Below are positions 1-11,300 of a DNA stretch of 56,368 bases, one piece after another. Within the stretch, counting starts at the first letter, position 1. The number at the start of each line of letters is the position of its first letter. The notes beneath the pieces were generated by a model. That model was given only the letters and a program-made list of their open reading frames with translations, had not been told where the DNA came from and did no database searches. The position numbers and the translations under genes are program-made. Source of the DNA: Prevotella sp. (GTDB taxonomy: Bacteria; Bacillota_I; Bacilli_A; ML615J-28; CAG-313); the NCBI GenBank assembly GCA_023665755.1, contig JAMPDF010000008.1:1-56368 (forward strand), in the 5' to 3' direction.

Positions 1-1298
1 GGCGTGGATTCTGCATATTTACTGTTTAATCCGGGGTCTCTTGCGACGATAAACAAACCCGTCATAATGGAACGAGGATGACCATCCCCTGGTGTATTTA
101 ACATTTGTAATTTTCCCTCCGCATCACGTTTTAGGAAAGTAACTGAACCGCCACCATCAAACTGATATGCATTAACACATCCTAATTCCTTAAACATTTC
201 TGCTACTTCAAGTTGAGTAGGTCCTCCAGTTTTTGTATTCGCTGTTAAAATGACTATACTACCATCTGCTTTAAAACCAATTCCTGCACGTTCTTTAGAT
301 GTAGTTTTATAATATTCACAATTATATACAACACTTTGTCCCATATCGTTAATGTCTACATAAGATACTGGTATGCTTTCTCCATTTTCTAAATATTTAT
401 ACATATATCCTGTCATGCATTCTACATCGCTAAATTCATCGATATATTCAAACTGACAAAGAATTTCCTTTCCTTTACTAAAATGCGCAGTAACTGTCTC
501 GTTTTTTGTAATGATATATACTTTTTTACTTGGTGGTGTGCCAATTGCACCTACTTCAGTTAGTTCTTGGTTTACTATACCTTTTACAAAAATGCCCAAG
601 AAATCACCACTTAGTGTACCTGCTGGAAACTGACTAGATTTTCTATACATTGAATAATTGATTTCAAATACACGATAGCCAGTTGCATCTATGGATTGCA
701 TCATATCTGGCAAAATAATGGATATCCCATTTTCATCCGGTAATGAATTTACTTTTGTCACATCATAACTTTCATTATCTACTTTTAGCCTTGGCGTATC
801 TGAAGATACTGGACGCTGTTTAATTACAACACTACCATCCGCTTTAAAACCTATGAGTTCTTTAAATGCCTCAGCACTAACATCTTTTCGAATGACTTCA
901 CCATCTTGAACAAGTGCATTTGTAGGTTCATCATTATAGTACCCCTCAGCATTCACTCCACCCAATACGAGCCAGCCTGGATGATTTTTTTCATAGTCTT
1001 CGCCAAGAACCGCAAGTGTCTTTTTTTCATAACCACTAGTGCTACTATACGTCCATACAGCTAGCTTGACATCTTGACTTGGATCAAGCGTATAAGTATA
1101 TACATCTCTTTTGATTTTGGCAGCTGCCACATCATAACTTGTATCCATCTGATAATACTGGTATTGGAGATTGGCATTGAGCCTTTCTTCTTCTATAAGA
1201 ACCTGTTTACTAATATGAGGTGATGTTGCGTTTATTGTTGCAATGCACCCCACTATTAAAATACTGAATAAGCTGATGCCTACTATGAATTTTTTCAT
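1..1298 (-). CDS. Phosphodiester glycosidase (NAGPA/DUF2233) family lipoprotein, C-terminus cut by window edge
   Basis: About 432 residues are visible; the 3' end lies outside the window. The N-terminus is a short hydrophobic signal with a plausible lipobox (IVGC, Cys18), so the protein is probably membrane-anchored outside the cell. The C-terminal visible part carries the NAGPA-domain signature: a ERAGIGFKADGS strand, a TGGPTQLEVAEM helix and the diagnostic YQFDGGGSVTF motif. The family includes the enzyme that uncovers mannose-6-phosphate in animals and bacterial exo-acting phosphodiester glycosidases of the cell envelope. Substrate here is unknown. Start chosen at an ATG behind AGGAGGAG. 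It overlaps the upstream DUF1653 gene by four bases (ATGA), so the two are translationally coupled. Confidence 0.8.
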   Translation of the reverse strand, partial: MKKFIVGISLFSILIVGCIATINATSPHISKQVLIEEERLNANLQYQYYQMDTSYDVAAAKIKRDVYTYTLDPSQDVKLAVWTYSSTSGYEKKTLAVLGEDYEKNHPGWLVLGGVNAEGYYNDEPTNALVQDGEVIRKDVSAEAFKELIGFKADGSVVIKQRPVSSDTPRLKVDNESYDVTKVNSLPDENGISIILPDMMQSIDATGYRVFEINYSMYRKSSQFPAGTLSGDFLGIFVKGIVNQELTEVGAIGTPPSKKVYIITKNETVTAHFSKGKEILCQFEYIDEFSDVECMTGYMYKYLENGESIPVSYVDINDMGQSVVYNCEYYKTTSKERAGIGFKADGSIVILTANTKTGGPTQLEVAEMFKELGCVNAYQFDGGGSVTFLKRDAEGKLQMLNTPGDGHPRSIMTGLFIVARDPGLNSKYAEST

Positions 1299-1510
1299 GA
1301 TTTATTTTCTCCTCCTATATATGTAAATCGTACATATGTTTTTCCCTCTTTTTCAATTCTTTCATTCCACATTGAAAGGGGCCTAACCCAAAAACTTTGA
1401 TCTTGCAAAGACCTATAAATAACTAGTTCTTCTAATGTTTCAGAATGTCTAGCTATTCCTATTACTTCATAAAGTCCCCCTTTGAAATGACGATATAATC
1501 CTAGTTGCAT
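1295..1510 (-). CDS. DUF1653 domain protein
   Basis: A 71-residue protein that is almost entirely a DUF1653 domain: the N-terminal YRHFKGGLYEV block, the central ARHSETLEELVIYRSL and the WVRPLSMW block all fit the family. DUF1653 is a small beta-rich domain of unknown role that is often found alone or fused to Nudix enzymes; here a separate Nudix gene is in the same operon, which is in keeping with that association. It overlaps the M42 peptidase gene by ten bases and the lipoprotein gene by four. Confidence 0.8.
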   Translation of the reverse strand: MQLGLYRHFKGGLYEVIGIARHSETLEELVIYRSLQDQSFWVRPLSMWNERIEKEGKTYVRFTYIGGENKS

Positions 1511-2568
1511 GAATCTACCTCATCAAATGCATTAAAAGTTTCAGTATCCTCTAAATGAATAATTGTGTCTACCAATAATGCAATAATCATTTCTACATCT
1601 CTTATATCGCATACTTCTACACTAGAGTGCATGTAGCGAAGAGGAATGCTAATAAGTTCAGTAGGAATACCCCCTTGCTTATCATAAATTTGATCCATAT
1701 CCGTATACGTTCTAGATATTTCTACTGCAAATTGTAAAGGTATATTGAGCCGTTTGGCTGCTTCTTTTAGATGCCTTACTAAAACAGAATTGGCATGACT
1801 CGCAATTGTTAAAATTGGTCCTTTTCCTAACGCCGTATCATGGGTAAAAGTATTTTTATATGCAACATCTGTGCTACTACCTACATCTAGAACAATGGCA
1901 CATGTTGGTTGAAGCATCTCTACTGCAAATTTTGCTCCACGCCCCGTTGTTTCTTCTCCAACAGTTGTTGCCACATATACGCCAGCCGAAGCCTTCTTTT
2001 CTTTGACTCTTTTGAGTGTTTCAATAGCAATATATGCACCAATTTTATCATCTAATGCCCTTCCAGCAATTCTATGTTCACCAAGGTGCATATATGTCAT
2101 TTGATGAATCACTACATCCCCAATTGCTACAAGTGTTTCTGTTTCTTCTTTTGTAGATGTACCAAGATCTAGTTTTAAATCCGTTACTCTAAGTTCACCC
2201 GATGTCATTTGATATGTAGGCCCAATCACACCAGGTATCTCTTTTTTTGTACCATCTTCCTCAGTATGAAGCACCATAACATGTTGTCCTACATACATAT
2301 GAGGCTGAATTGATCCTACATTTTGGAGTCGACAAATACCATTAGACTCTATTTTTTCAATAACCAAACCAATTTCATCAATATGTGCTACTAGCATCAC
2401 TTTCATCTTACTTGTTGGGTGAATACCATGAACTACATTGTAACTATGATGTGTATAAGTCACATCAGAAATGCCTTTTAATTCTTCTATAAGCATTTTT
2501 TGAAATTCTAGTTCATGACCACTTACTGAAGGTGTTTCTAACATTTTAAATAACAATTCCGTACTCAT
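1501..2568 (-). CDS. M42 family metallo-aminopeptidase (glutamyl aminopeptidase / endoglucanase-M type)
   Basis: 355 residues, normal for peptidase family M42. These are cytosolic, usually dodecameric, two-metal aminopeptidases that trim short peptides. Metal-site residues are all visible: AHIDEIG (His62, Asp64), RALDDKIGA (Asp173), VGEETTGRG (Glu205 catalytic base, Glu206), VLDVGSS (Asp228) and MHSSVE (His314). The annotation as cellulase M that is sometimes given to this family is historical. The start overlaps the stop of the Nudix gene by four bases, and its end overlaps DUF1653. Confidence 0.93.
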   Translation of the reverse strand: MSTELLFKMLETPSVSGHELEFQKMLIEELKGISDVTYTHHSYNVVHGIHPTSKMKVMLVAHIDEIGLVIEKIESNGICRLQNVGSIQPHMYVGQHVMVLHTEEDGTKKEIPGVIGPTYQMTSGELRVTDLKLDLGTSTKEETETLVAIGDVVIHQMTYMHLGEHRIAGRALDDKIGAYIAIETLKRVKEKKASAGVYVATTVGEETTGRGAKFAVEMLQPTCAIVLDVGSSTDVAYKNTFTHDTALGKGPILTIASHANSVLVRHLKEAAKRLNIPLQFAVEISRTYTDMDQIYDKQGGIPTELISIPLRYMHSSVEVCDIRDVEMIIALLVDTIIHLEDTETFNAFDEVDSCN

Positions 2569-3038
2569 TTTTTCTCACCACCATATTGAATTAAGTTCCA
2601 TTTGTTTTCTTTGGGGTCGTAATGGGAATAAAACTCAAGAATTTCTTGTTCAAAGAAAATGCCCATTTCAAGGTCTAAACCACTTGCATATTCTTCTTTT
2701 TGAATAGAGTCTAATCTTCTCCACTCTACTAAACCCTCTTTGTGATTCGAGCAAAGCGTACCACTAAAATAAGATGTTTTAAACATAAACACGATATTGC
2801 GTTCTTGGATAACCGGATCATACCAATCCCTAATACCACAAAACTCAAGATGGTCAATATCTAAACCTGTTTCTTCTTTGACTTCTCTGATTACAGAAGG
2901 CACAATCGCCTCTCCTTCTTCCACATGACCACCTGGAAAAGCAATCCCACACCAATCTTTTATACGATGAATGACAACTACTTCTTTAGTGGCTTTATTT
3001 TCAATTAGACACATATTGGTTAGGATAACTTTTTCCAT
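2565..3038 (-). CDS. Nudix hydrolase (8-oxo-dGTP diphosphatase / MutT-like)
   Basis: 157 residues with a complete Nudix box from Gly37 to Gly58 (G-x5-E-x7-REV-K-EE-x-G). Nudix enzymes cleave a nucleoside diphosphate linked to another moiety in a Mg-dependent way; by similarity this subfamily (NUDIX with DWYDP and KEEYASGLDLE segments) is annotated as 8-oxo-dGTP diphosphatase, but the true substrate cannot be read from sequence. The chosen start has a good AAGGAG seven bases upstream and overlaps the end of the YwaF-like gene by 38 bases, an unusually long but credible overlap. Confidence 0.88.
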   Translation of the reverse strand: MEKVILTNMCLIENKATKEVVVIHRIKDWCGIAFPGGHVEEGEAIVPSVIREVKEETGLDIDHLEFCGIRDWYDPVIQERNIVFMFKTSYFSGTLCSNHKEGLVEWRRLDSIQKEEYASGLDLEMGIFFEQEILEFYSHYDPKENKWNLIQYGGEKK

Positions 3039-3801
3039 TATTTTTCTCCTTTTTTCCTATTTTAAACTGAATATATTGAATACATTTTAAAACTACAAAT
3101 AAAATAAAGTATGTACCAAGTGTACAAGATAGATACATAAGTATTGTATAACAAATTGGTAGTTTTTCTGATAGTGGTTTTAAAAATGGCAGTGGAATAT
3201 TATATGGTTCTCTTAGAAACATAAAATTGCTATGGTAAATGAAATTCAACAAGATGGCTATGATTGAAAAGAATGTACAAAACAGCATATAATGCACTAG
3301 CGTTTTCTTTTGAAGAGTGATCAAATGGTGTGATATATATACTATACCCAAATAGACCATTAAACTATGATACAACATACTATAGCAAGATAAAAAATGG
3401 AACATCGGATATGCGGTAAGCGAAGTCGATGGCATCAATAAAAACATTGCCCCCGCAACAATACCTCCTGTTCCAATAAATGCATCTCCTAACGCTTGCA
3501 AAATACCTTTGGTATACCCTGATAAAAGGCAAGCATATATAAACATTGAACAAAAATAAAGTGGTACCCAACTATCTAGATTGGTATTTCCTTGCAAGTG
3601 AGAAAAGAGAATTTTACTACTTTCTAAAATCACAACCATTATAGCTATGATTTGGGTCAGTCTTCTAATCCTTTTTTCTTTCATTGTTCTAGATAAATAA
3701 ACGCCTATAACAATAGCTACTACACAAAAAACAAGGACAATTATATGTGTAAGAGAAAACATACCACAAGGTGCGTATTCTCCTTGCTTCGAAAAAAACA
3801 T
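3001..3801 (-). CDS. YwaF-like (TIGR02206) integral membrane protein
   Basis: 266 residues with about six or seven hydrophobic helices and short loops. The N-terminal FSLTHIIVLV segment, the WVPLYFCSMFIY segment and the GDAFIGTGGIVAG helix are typical of the YwaF/TIGR02206 membrane-protein family, whose function is not known. It is the first gene of the leftward five-gene operon, and a promoter must lie in the AT-rich gap to its right. Confidence 0.75.
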   Translation of the reverse strand: MFFSKQGEYAPCGMFSLTHIIVLVFCVVAIVIGVYLSRTMKEKRIRRLTQIIAIMVVILESSKILFSHLQGNTNLDSWVPLYFCSMFIYACLLSGYTKGILQALGDAFIGTGGIVAGAMFLLMPSTSLTAYPMFHFLSCYSMLYHSLMVYLGIVYISHHLITLQKKTLVHYMLFCTFFSIIAILLNFIYHSNFMFLREPYNIPLPFLKPLSEKLPICYTILMYLSCTLGTYFILFVVLKCIQYIQFKIGKKEKNNGKSYPNQYVSN

Positions 3802-3944
3802 ATTATGGCCTCCCTTTTACTAATTTCAATGTTATTATATACTATTATCACCTTTTTTTCAAGAAAAGAAAATTCTTTATCCCTTCTAAATAATCGATAA
3901 TTAGAAAAATGTTTTCACTTGATATATAATTAAAATAATAAAAT

Positions 3945-3984
3945 AAAAGCGATGTACAACACCTATATGATGTACATCGCTTTT
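3945..3984 (-). terminator. Rho-independent terminator of the small-membrane-protein genes
   Basis: Perfect 14-bp stem (3945-3958 with 3971-3984) around a 12-base loop, with a U-rich tract on the left in minus-strand reading. It ends leftward transcription from the Rhs island. The rest of 3802-4055 is AT-rich and shows no gene. Confidence 0.85.
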
Positions 3985-4055
3985 AAATATGAACATATTT
4001 TAGTTTTTATTATTTATACTATTTTACAAAATGTTTATAAAAATATGAACTATCT

Positions 4056-4412
4056 CTAATTCTTTTTAGCATATTTATAATGAAATATTATACTCGGTGT
4101 TAAAAATGGAATAAAACATAGACAATACAATGCATTTATAAAATTTTTATTAATATTAGGTTTAATTGTTAAGAACATGGCAATTAGACCAATAGATATA
4201 CATACATCTTCTAGTATTAAAAGAAAAATATATTTTCGCAAATAATTAAATTCCCTTTTAAACCAAATGACTCTAATGATATAGTAAAAGATGCCCGTAA
4301 TCATTAACATAATAATGAATAAATTATTATAATTAGAATAGCTACATAATACTATCAGGAAATATAGAATAATCAAACTTACATATTTTATCTTATTATG
4401 ATTTTTTATCAT
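4056..4412 (-). CDS. Small four-helix membrane protein, possible immunity protein
   Basis: 118 residues, not recognised. It has four hydrophobic segments: roughly residues 10-22, 28-43, 60-80 and 88-105, with Lys/Arg-rich ends (KRE, KYIF, KYAKKN). The start is set at 4412 because its ATG overlaps the TGA of the 85-residue ORF (ATGA), which implies translational coupling; a start further upstream would read through the middle of that ORF. A small hydrophobic peptide followed by a coupled polytopic protein is the layout of bacteriocin/immunity pairs, and it lies behind an Rhs toxin locus. Function is inference only. Base composition is markedly AT-rich. Confidence 0.6.
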   Translation of the reverse strand: MIKNHNKIKYVSLIILYFLIVLCSYSNYNNLFIIMLMITGIFYYIIRVIWFKREFNYLRKYIFLLILEDVCISIGLIAMFLTIKPNINKNFINALYCLCFIPFLTPSIIFHYKYAKKN

Positions 4413-4666
4413 CTTGCTTCTACTCCAATTCCATACGGCATTTTCCACCATGACTTTTTAATATATATTTCTATTCCTTTCTTTCCTTGCATTACACAAT
4501 CCCATAATGCAGTTGCCAACGGCCCCATAAAAGGGAATCCTACCAAGGCACCTATTATAGTTTTGACTATTACACCAGGTATTACCATTACAATTTTAGC
4601 CAAAAATTTTGTATAAAAACCCATTAACATAGCCTTCAATTTCATTAAACCTATAGTAATTATCAC
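4409..4666 (-). CDS. Short hydrophobic, amphipathic protein (bacteriocin-like or displaced toxin tip)
   Basis: Up to 85 residues; the first start is a GTG and internal ATGs give 79, 74 or 71 residues. It holds a hydrophobic stretch rich in Gly/Val/Ile (KIVMVIPGVIVKTIIGALVG), a WDC segment, then a cationic helix with a KKSWWKM motif. No recognised family. Directly upstream in the same frame lies ATG-AAA-GTA plus six more hydrophobic codons and then a TAA, so this may be the remnant of a protein of about 100 residues broken by one stop. Coupled to the downstream membrane protein. Could be a peptide toxin, a displaced Rhs tip or a pseudogene. Confidence 0.4.
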   Translation of the reverse strand: MIITIGLMKLKAMLMGFYTKFLAKIVMVIPGVIVKTIIGALVGFPFMGPLATALWDCVMQGKKGIEIYIKKSWWKMPYGIGVEAR

Positions 4667-4870
4667 TATAGCAATTGAATTTTATGCTATAACAGCTAAT
4701 ATTACTTTCATTGTTTCAAGACTTATATAAATTCTTATTTGAATCTATATCATAACTATAATTTTATCTAGAGCCACTTTTATTTACTACAATCTCTATA
4801 TCCCCATCAAAATTACTTGAAATAAATGATATGCTTGACAAAATGCTCCATTATAATGTGTCAAAAATAA
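4667..4870. other. Intergenic gap with broken short frames
   Basis: 204 very AT-rich bases between the putative immunity gene and the hydrophobic peptide gene. On the minus strand there are only short interrupted frames, including a 28-codon tail ending in NKSGSR. I read this as degraded accessory sequence; no gene is called. Confidence 0.4.
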
Positions 4871-5323
4871 TTAATGATTTGATTTTTTTCTTTTTTTCCC
4901 ATTGTAAACAACTTCAACCTTACCATTTTGAATTTCATAATAAAAGGGGAATTTACCTTTAGTTCTAAAAATTTTCAATATCGTATTTTCATTACAATTA
5001 ATGGGTTTAAATTCTATTTCACCTTTTAAGTGAAATAGTGATGGAAATATACATCCAATGATGTTTTTATTTTTATTTATAAAAGTTTTTCTTTCTTTTC
5101 TCAATCGTTCAAAACTATTATCATCGCATCCTAAACTTATTCCCGCAATAACTGATAGATTATAAAAAATTCTAAATGCTATTGAATTGAGCACATCTTT
5201 AATGATAAAATTCTCAGTATCATCAATATTATAATCTCCATAATAAAAAGTATAATTTTTTTTAATACTAACTTCTTTTATTTGAAAGCAATCATTTAAA
5301 GGGGTATATACATATACCTTCAT
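4871..5323 (-). CDS. Putative cognate immunity protein of the Rhs toxin
   Basis: 150 residues, soluble, no signal peptide or transmembrane helix, rich in Lys, Asn and Phe; no family recognised. Its ATG lies ten bases after the rhs stop codon and its ribosome-binding site AGGAG overlaps that stop (TAGGAG), so it is translated right behind the rhs gene. In polymorphic toxin systems the gene immediately downstream of the variable toxin tip encodes the specific immunity protein; position and AT-richness support that role here. A hydrophobic, presumably membrane-acting tip would normally call for a membrane immunity protein, so a chaperone or adaptor function for this soluble protein is an alternative. 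Confidence 0.6.
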   Translation of the reverse strand: MKVYVYTPLNDCFQIKEVSIKKNYTFYYGDYNIDDTENFIIKDVLNSIAFRIFYNLSVIAGISLGCDDNSFERLRKERKTFINKNKNIIGCIFPSLFHLKGEIEFKPINCNENTILKIFRTKGKFPFYYEIQNGKVEVVYNGKKRKKSNH

Positions 5324-5333
5324 AATTTATCTC

Positions 5334-8300
5334 CTAACTAATTTTTATTCTAAAATAGCCATCATATATTCCATCACAAAAATCAAGTATTCCTCCTATA
5401 AAATTTCCAATAGATGTTAACATCCACACACAACCATAGACTAAATTTGCTATTGTACCAACACAAATATTGATTGTTAAACTTAGAATACTTGTTAATA
5501 AAAATACAATTGCTTTGACAATGAAGTTAATAATGGTTTTAGTAAATACTTTTTTCGCTAATTTTTCAAATGCTTTTTTACTTAGAAATCTACCTATATT
5601 TTTCACTCCAATTAATAATGTACTAGCAGTACCTAATACAGGAAATATAGTTGCTATAATTGCGATAGAAACATCAATTATTCCTGAAAAGATACCTCTA
5701 GCAATAGATAATACTCCGTTCTTAAGATTGATAATTTTACTAAATAAACTTTTTATAATATTAGTTCCTAAATAATCCGAATAAATAATAGGATTATTCT
5801 CACAATAACTATATAGATTATAACTAAGCGTTGTGCCACTGATACCAAGATATTCTAAATCATCTGTACATTGCCATCTACCTATTGAGGCATCGTAATA
5901 TCTTGAATTGCAATAGTACATATTCACTTCTTGATCATAATAATATCCTCTATATCTAAATGGATTGATATCTTTAATCACATCTGTACCCTCTATAGCT
6001 GCTATATTGCCATAGGCATCATATGTGTAGGTTGCAACTTTCTCATAATTTGCATTATAAATACCAATAATATCACCCATAAAAGTAGTTTGATAAAAGT
6101 AATTACAATATACATCAGATAGACTATTGTATTCACTTAGCCCAATCAACTGACTACTTTCATTGTAATAATAATAGAGTTGATAATACGATGTCATATC
6201 ATCTTCTTCAAAGTAATAGATACGTTCACCCTGAATTCGATTATCCAGTATAATATAATCGTGCCTTTCCTTTCTTTCTAATGTAAGATAGTCATAAATA
6301 TATTTTGCATATCGAATGCCATTTTCATTATACTTGTATTCAATGTAAAGATTATCTATATAATCATATTGCTCTACCAAATTTCTAGCCATATATGTGT
6401 ACGATTTGATTAATGTTTGGTTTTGATATACCTGGATTAGATTTCCTAATGCATCATAAACATATTGAAATTGATTCAAAACAGTTCCATTTTCACTTGC
6501 TTTTATTGTTTTAGCAATCAATTGATCTTTATAAATAGAATGATATGTATAACTAACATAGGGTTCTAACCCTTCATACCATAAATAACAAATAGGTCTA
6601 CGAATACTCGTAATATTGCCAGAACCATCATATGTATAATAACAATCTAGAATTATATTCTCATCTGTGATGATTTCATCCATACTAAGAAGGAAATACA
6701 CACGATGATGAATCAATTCATCTAAGCCATTATACTCAAATATATCCATAACTATATTAGCTATACTGTCACCATCATAAGTCTCTTTTCTCATCATTGT
6801 GATTAAACCATTTTCATAGGTATAATCAATTCTTTCATTTTTGTATGTTATGCTTGCAATTTGACCATTTGCATTTAAATTGGCAATTTGTGTAAATAAA
6901 ATGTTCTCTTGAATAATCGTCTCAATTGTTGTATCTTGGGATTCTCCACTTGTTTGATTAGAGTAATTAAAATCATTAAAATGTTCAGTAGTATAACCTG
7001 AATCATCTTTTGTTAAGAATTTATGATAGACTTGCCCATTCCATTCGACTAAAGTAGATTGTTTTTCATTATCTTGATTGTACTCAAAATAAATTTGCAC
7101 ACCTTGATTTGTAACCATCTTAACCAAACGATTCATTGTATCATACTCATAATTATATTCATAATAAGATGGACTATGCTTCACTTGAAGTAAATTACCA
7201 GATAAATCATATTTTAAAGTAAATTGACTGATTAATTGCGAGCCATCATGGTATTGAATTGTTATAGGATGATTAAAGTCGTCATAAGTATATGTAATTG
7301 TATATCCATTGACATACGTATATTTTGTAATATAATCCGTTTCAATACCCAATTGATACAAATATTGATAACTAACCATTACATCGCCGTTAATAGATAT
7401 CGAAGATATATGGCCAAAATCAGTATATTCAAGAGAAAATGTCGCAGTAGGAGTAAAAATATCAGTAATACGATCTAATGTATCATAAGCACAATGAATG
7501 GTTGCCAAATTTGTATTTGTACCTTGCATTTCCTTCATCACAGAGATTAGTCTTTCAAAGATGTCATACTGATATGAAGTAGTAACACCATTTGTTGTAC
7601 TAGATGTCAATTGTCCACTGACTGTATCATATAAATAAGTTGTATTGCCATATATTGGATTCAATTCTTCAATAATGTATTGATAATCATATCCATACTG
7701 ACCTGCATTCTCATATGCCTTATGTTTTGGTTTATAATCTCTTAAACCATCTTCAAGTTCATCTGCTTGATCCACTAATTCCATTAATGCTTCTATATCT
7801 GTTACTTTCTGACGATCTTCAACACATAGTAAAGTATATGTGGTTAAAGCATCATACACTAAATAACGATTTTCTAAAGTAAGTTCATCTATTTGTGGCA
7901 ATCCACTGGTAATTTCAGTTGTATCTACATCATCACTTGTTTCTTCTAACTGTTCTTGTTTTACTAAAGATAAATTATCAATTAAAAAGGCTTCATGACC
8001 AAATACATTGGCCTCAATGGTAATACTCGTGTAATTATGTGGTACTACTATATCTAAACAAGCACTATCAAAATTGAATTTATTCTCCTGTAATGCTTCA
8101 ACAGTTTTGCTATCTATAGAAAAACAAGTAGATGATCCGTTTGCTTCTTGAAAGAAAATACGGAATTGTACATAACCATTCTTTAACATCTCTTGATAAT
8201 AAGTCGGTGCATACCATGCCTGGAATATATATTTATCTCCCTCTGTTCCCGCCATTGCAATTGTTTGTGATGCATTTTCTGCCAATGTGACTACACCACA

Positions 8301-11300
8301 AGTATTACCAAATATACTTTGATAAGATGGTTCCAAAAGAAATGGTGAACTTGTACTCCAATATACATGTGCCCACTTATCTATAGTATCATTACTAGAT
8401 AGTTGTTCAAATGAACCATTTTCAATCAGATTATAACCTACATTTTTACTGGTTTGGTTCAGGTTTACATATTCAAAATAAGCATATCCTAAATCATCAT
8501 TATGAAGACTAATAATGACTTCTGTTTCTTCTATGATTTCAAACTCTAATGCATAATGCTGATATGTACTACTTTTAATAATAGGTGACTGCGTTGAAAT
8601 TACATTTAATTTAGATCCATTATTATCATTTGCTACTTCTACCGTTAAATAAGCACCTTGCTTTGTTCCATTACACTGAATCAGTGAACTTAAATAATAC
8701 TTTCCTTTTGGTAAAACTACTTTTTGATGATAAGCAAGTTCTTTGGATAATGATGTCCGGTTTATACCTATCTTATTTCCAAGCAATATAGAGCTACTTT
8801 TAAATTTAGAAATCCATCCATTTTGATTCGTTGTCGCATACCAAATATCATTGGTCTGAAAGGTTGGATCTTGTAAGTAATTGATATAATGCGTATTCCC
8901 AACTTTTATATCTACTAAATTGTGTTGATTCATTGGAGTGTTTTCAAAACAATAATAGATTGTATTTAAATTTGAATCCTCCATTTTAATAATATTACCA
9001 TATGTATCAAACCAATATCTTTGAATACATCCCGTTGCATCTTTAGTCATTGTTTTGTTGGTTTGATATATATAACTTTTTTGATCTGTAAAATCTGTTA
9101 CACCTGGCATATAAGATTGATAAGCCACTACTTGCATTTGTTTAAGAAACGAGTTCGCATTTTCTGGATAAATAAATTGTTTTCCAAGTTCATATGCATT
9201 AGGCTTACCATAATAAATGGTAGAAATCAAATTATGTTCATTATAGTTGATATGAATGCTAGCATCTTTTTCATAATCTACACTACCTTGATATCTTACT
9301 TTCACCTCTATTAAATTTTGTTGACTATCATAAATATAATTGAGCGAATAGGACAATGTAGTAGGATTGGGTTTTAACTGTTGTGGCGTATCATAATCTC
9401 TCATATTAAACTCTATCTTATTCAATAATCCTGTAAGTTCATCATATATAAAATTAGCCTGATTATATGCATTATCCACTACCTTATTAATGCAAACTAC
9501 ACCATTTGTGGTTGTATAATTGATGTTAATTGCATTATCAATATATAAACTTTCTAATATTTTTGTTAAGTATAATACTTGTTGTTGATTGAAAATAGAT
9601 TCAAAAATTCGTATATCTTCCGCATATAAAATATAATGATACATTCCATTAGGGTTTACAACTAATTTATATCCGTTTAAATTTGTACTGATATACGTAT
9701 AGGCATCCACATATTGTGGATGAGTTGTTGTTGGCTTAACAAAAGTAATTTGGCTACCGTCGCCTCTTGTATATATATAATGATTATCTACTAATTCTAG
9801 TGTCTCATGATAACTAATATGAAACCCTCTACCATAAGGTATAGTTGAATCGACATTTGATGTATTTATACTTCTAAAATGATGACTGATATCCCAAGTT
9901 AGATTATCATTCATAAAATGAGAATCATTAAAACCATAGGTTAATTCACCAGTTGCAAGATTGATTTTTGCATCACCAGCACGACCAAGATGAATGTCAT
10001 CAAAAGAAACCCCAACATCTTTATTTACCACATTCGTAATCCGAATCACCGGTACTGCATCATTTGAATATTGAGATAGAGATACAAAACCCGTTCCACT
10101 TGGATTAAAGTATAATAACGCTTTTGTTGCATCATTTGTAAATACTTGACTATACGGAATACTTACCTCTTTGCTTGAATAAAATTCCTGTTTAATATAA
10201 GTTTTTGTAAATGCTGTATAGTTTACCCCAGTGATATTATCAAATGAAGCTGCTGTATTGAATTTGTAAATACTATAACTACCTATTCCGCTAAAATGAT
10301 TATTCATAAATACAATATTAGCGTTACTAAAATCAACTGACGCAGTAGGTTTTAGTAGTTCTACAATACTTATTACACCACCTGGTTCCCAGTCAGGACA
10401 ACCAACAAAAATATCATTACTATAAGGATCGCTTGTTGGATATTGTTTAAAATAGGTTTTGGCTCTATATGTTAATGCATAATCATCACAAATTGTTTCG
10501 ACAATAGGATCAATCACTACAGGGTAAGTAACAGTCTTTAACCATTCATCATTTGGAGTTACTTGGAAAAAATAGGTAAACTCAGAAACCTGTTTTACTT
10601 CCACTGTAATATCATAACTCACTTGATAATGAGTATCATACATAAAAAATGGGTCTATTTCATATATGACAATCCCCTCATCGTTTATAAAACTGAATTG
10701 ATTTGTACCTTTTTTTACCATGTTTAATCCAACAGCATATAGATAAAAGCCAAAATGAAAATTATTCTGATAATGATGAAGTATAATATTTTCTTTAAAA
10801 ACACTTCCCGAATGATAATAAGATAAGTCTACATTTTCATAATTAGAAAATACATCGCTATATTGAATAGTGTTGCCTTCTCTTATGGCCTGTGTAGCTT
10901 TTATCTGATCAAAGGACCATCCTAACTGATATCCTTGATAACTGATTTCTATTTTTGATGTATTATTCCATTTTTTTGGATAATATACCTCACTATTTTG
11001 ATTGATAGACATATATTGTTGTGGATTTTCTATAATTTCATTTTCAAATTCAACATACTCATTACCATTAAAATAGTGAACATCTTTATTATAATATACA
11101 TATTCTAATGTATTGTCAGGTTGTAAATACACCTTTAAATTTCTTTTTCTTAAATAGGGTAACTCTACCTTTTCTACATTTGTTGTTTCATTTGCTTGTT
11201 TAATATATGTAGGATCTTTAGTCATATTGATACTAGCGGCTACACTAAATCCTACATAAGGCGGGAAAATAAATCCCAAAACAAGTAATAAAATTACTAT

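Noticed and set aside
4413..4451. Earlier start of the four-helix membrane protein
   Set aside because: It would overlap the hydrophobic peptide gene by 40 bases; the ATGA start is better.
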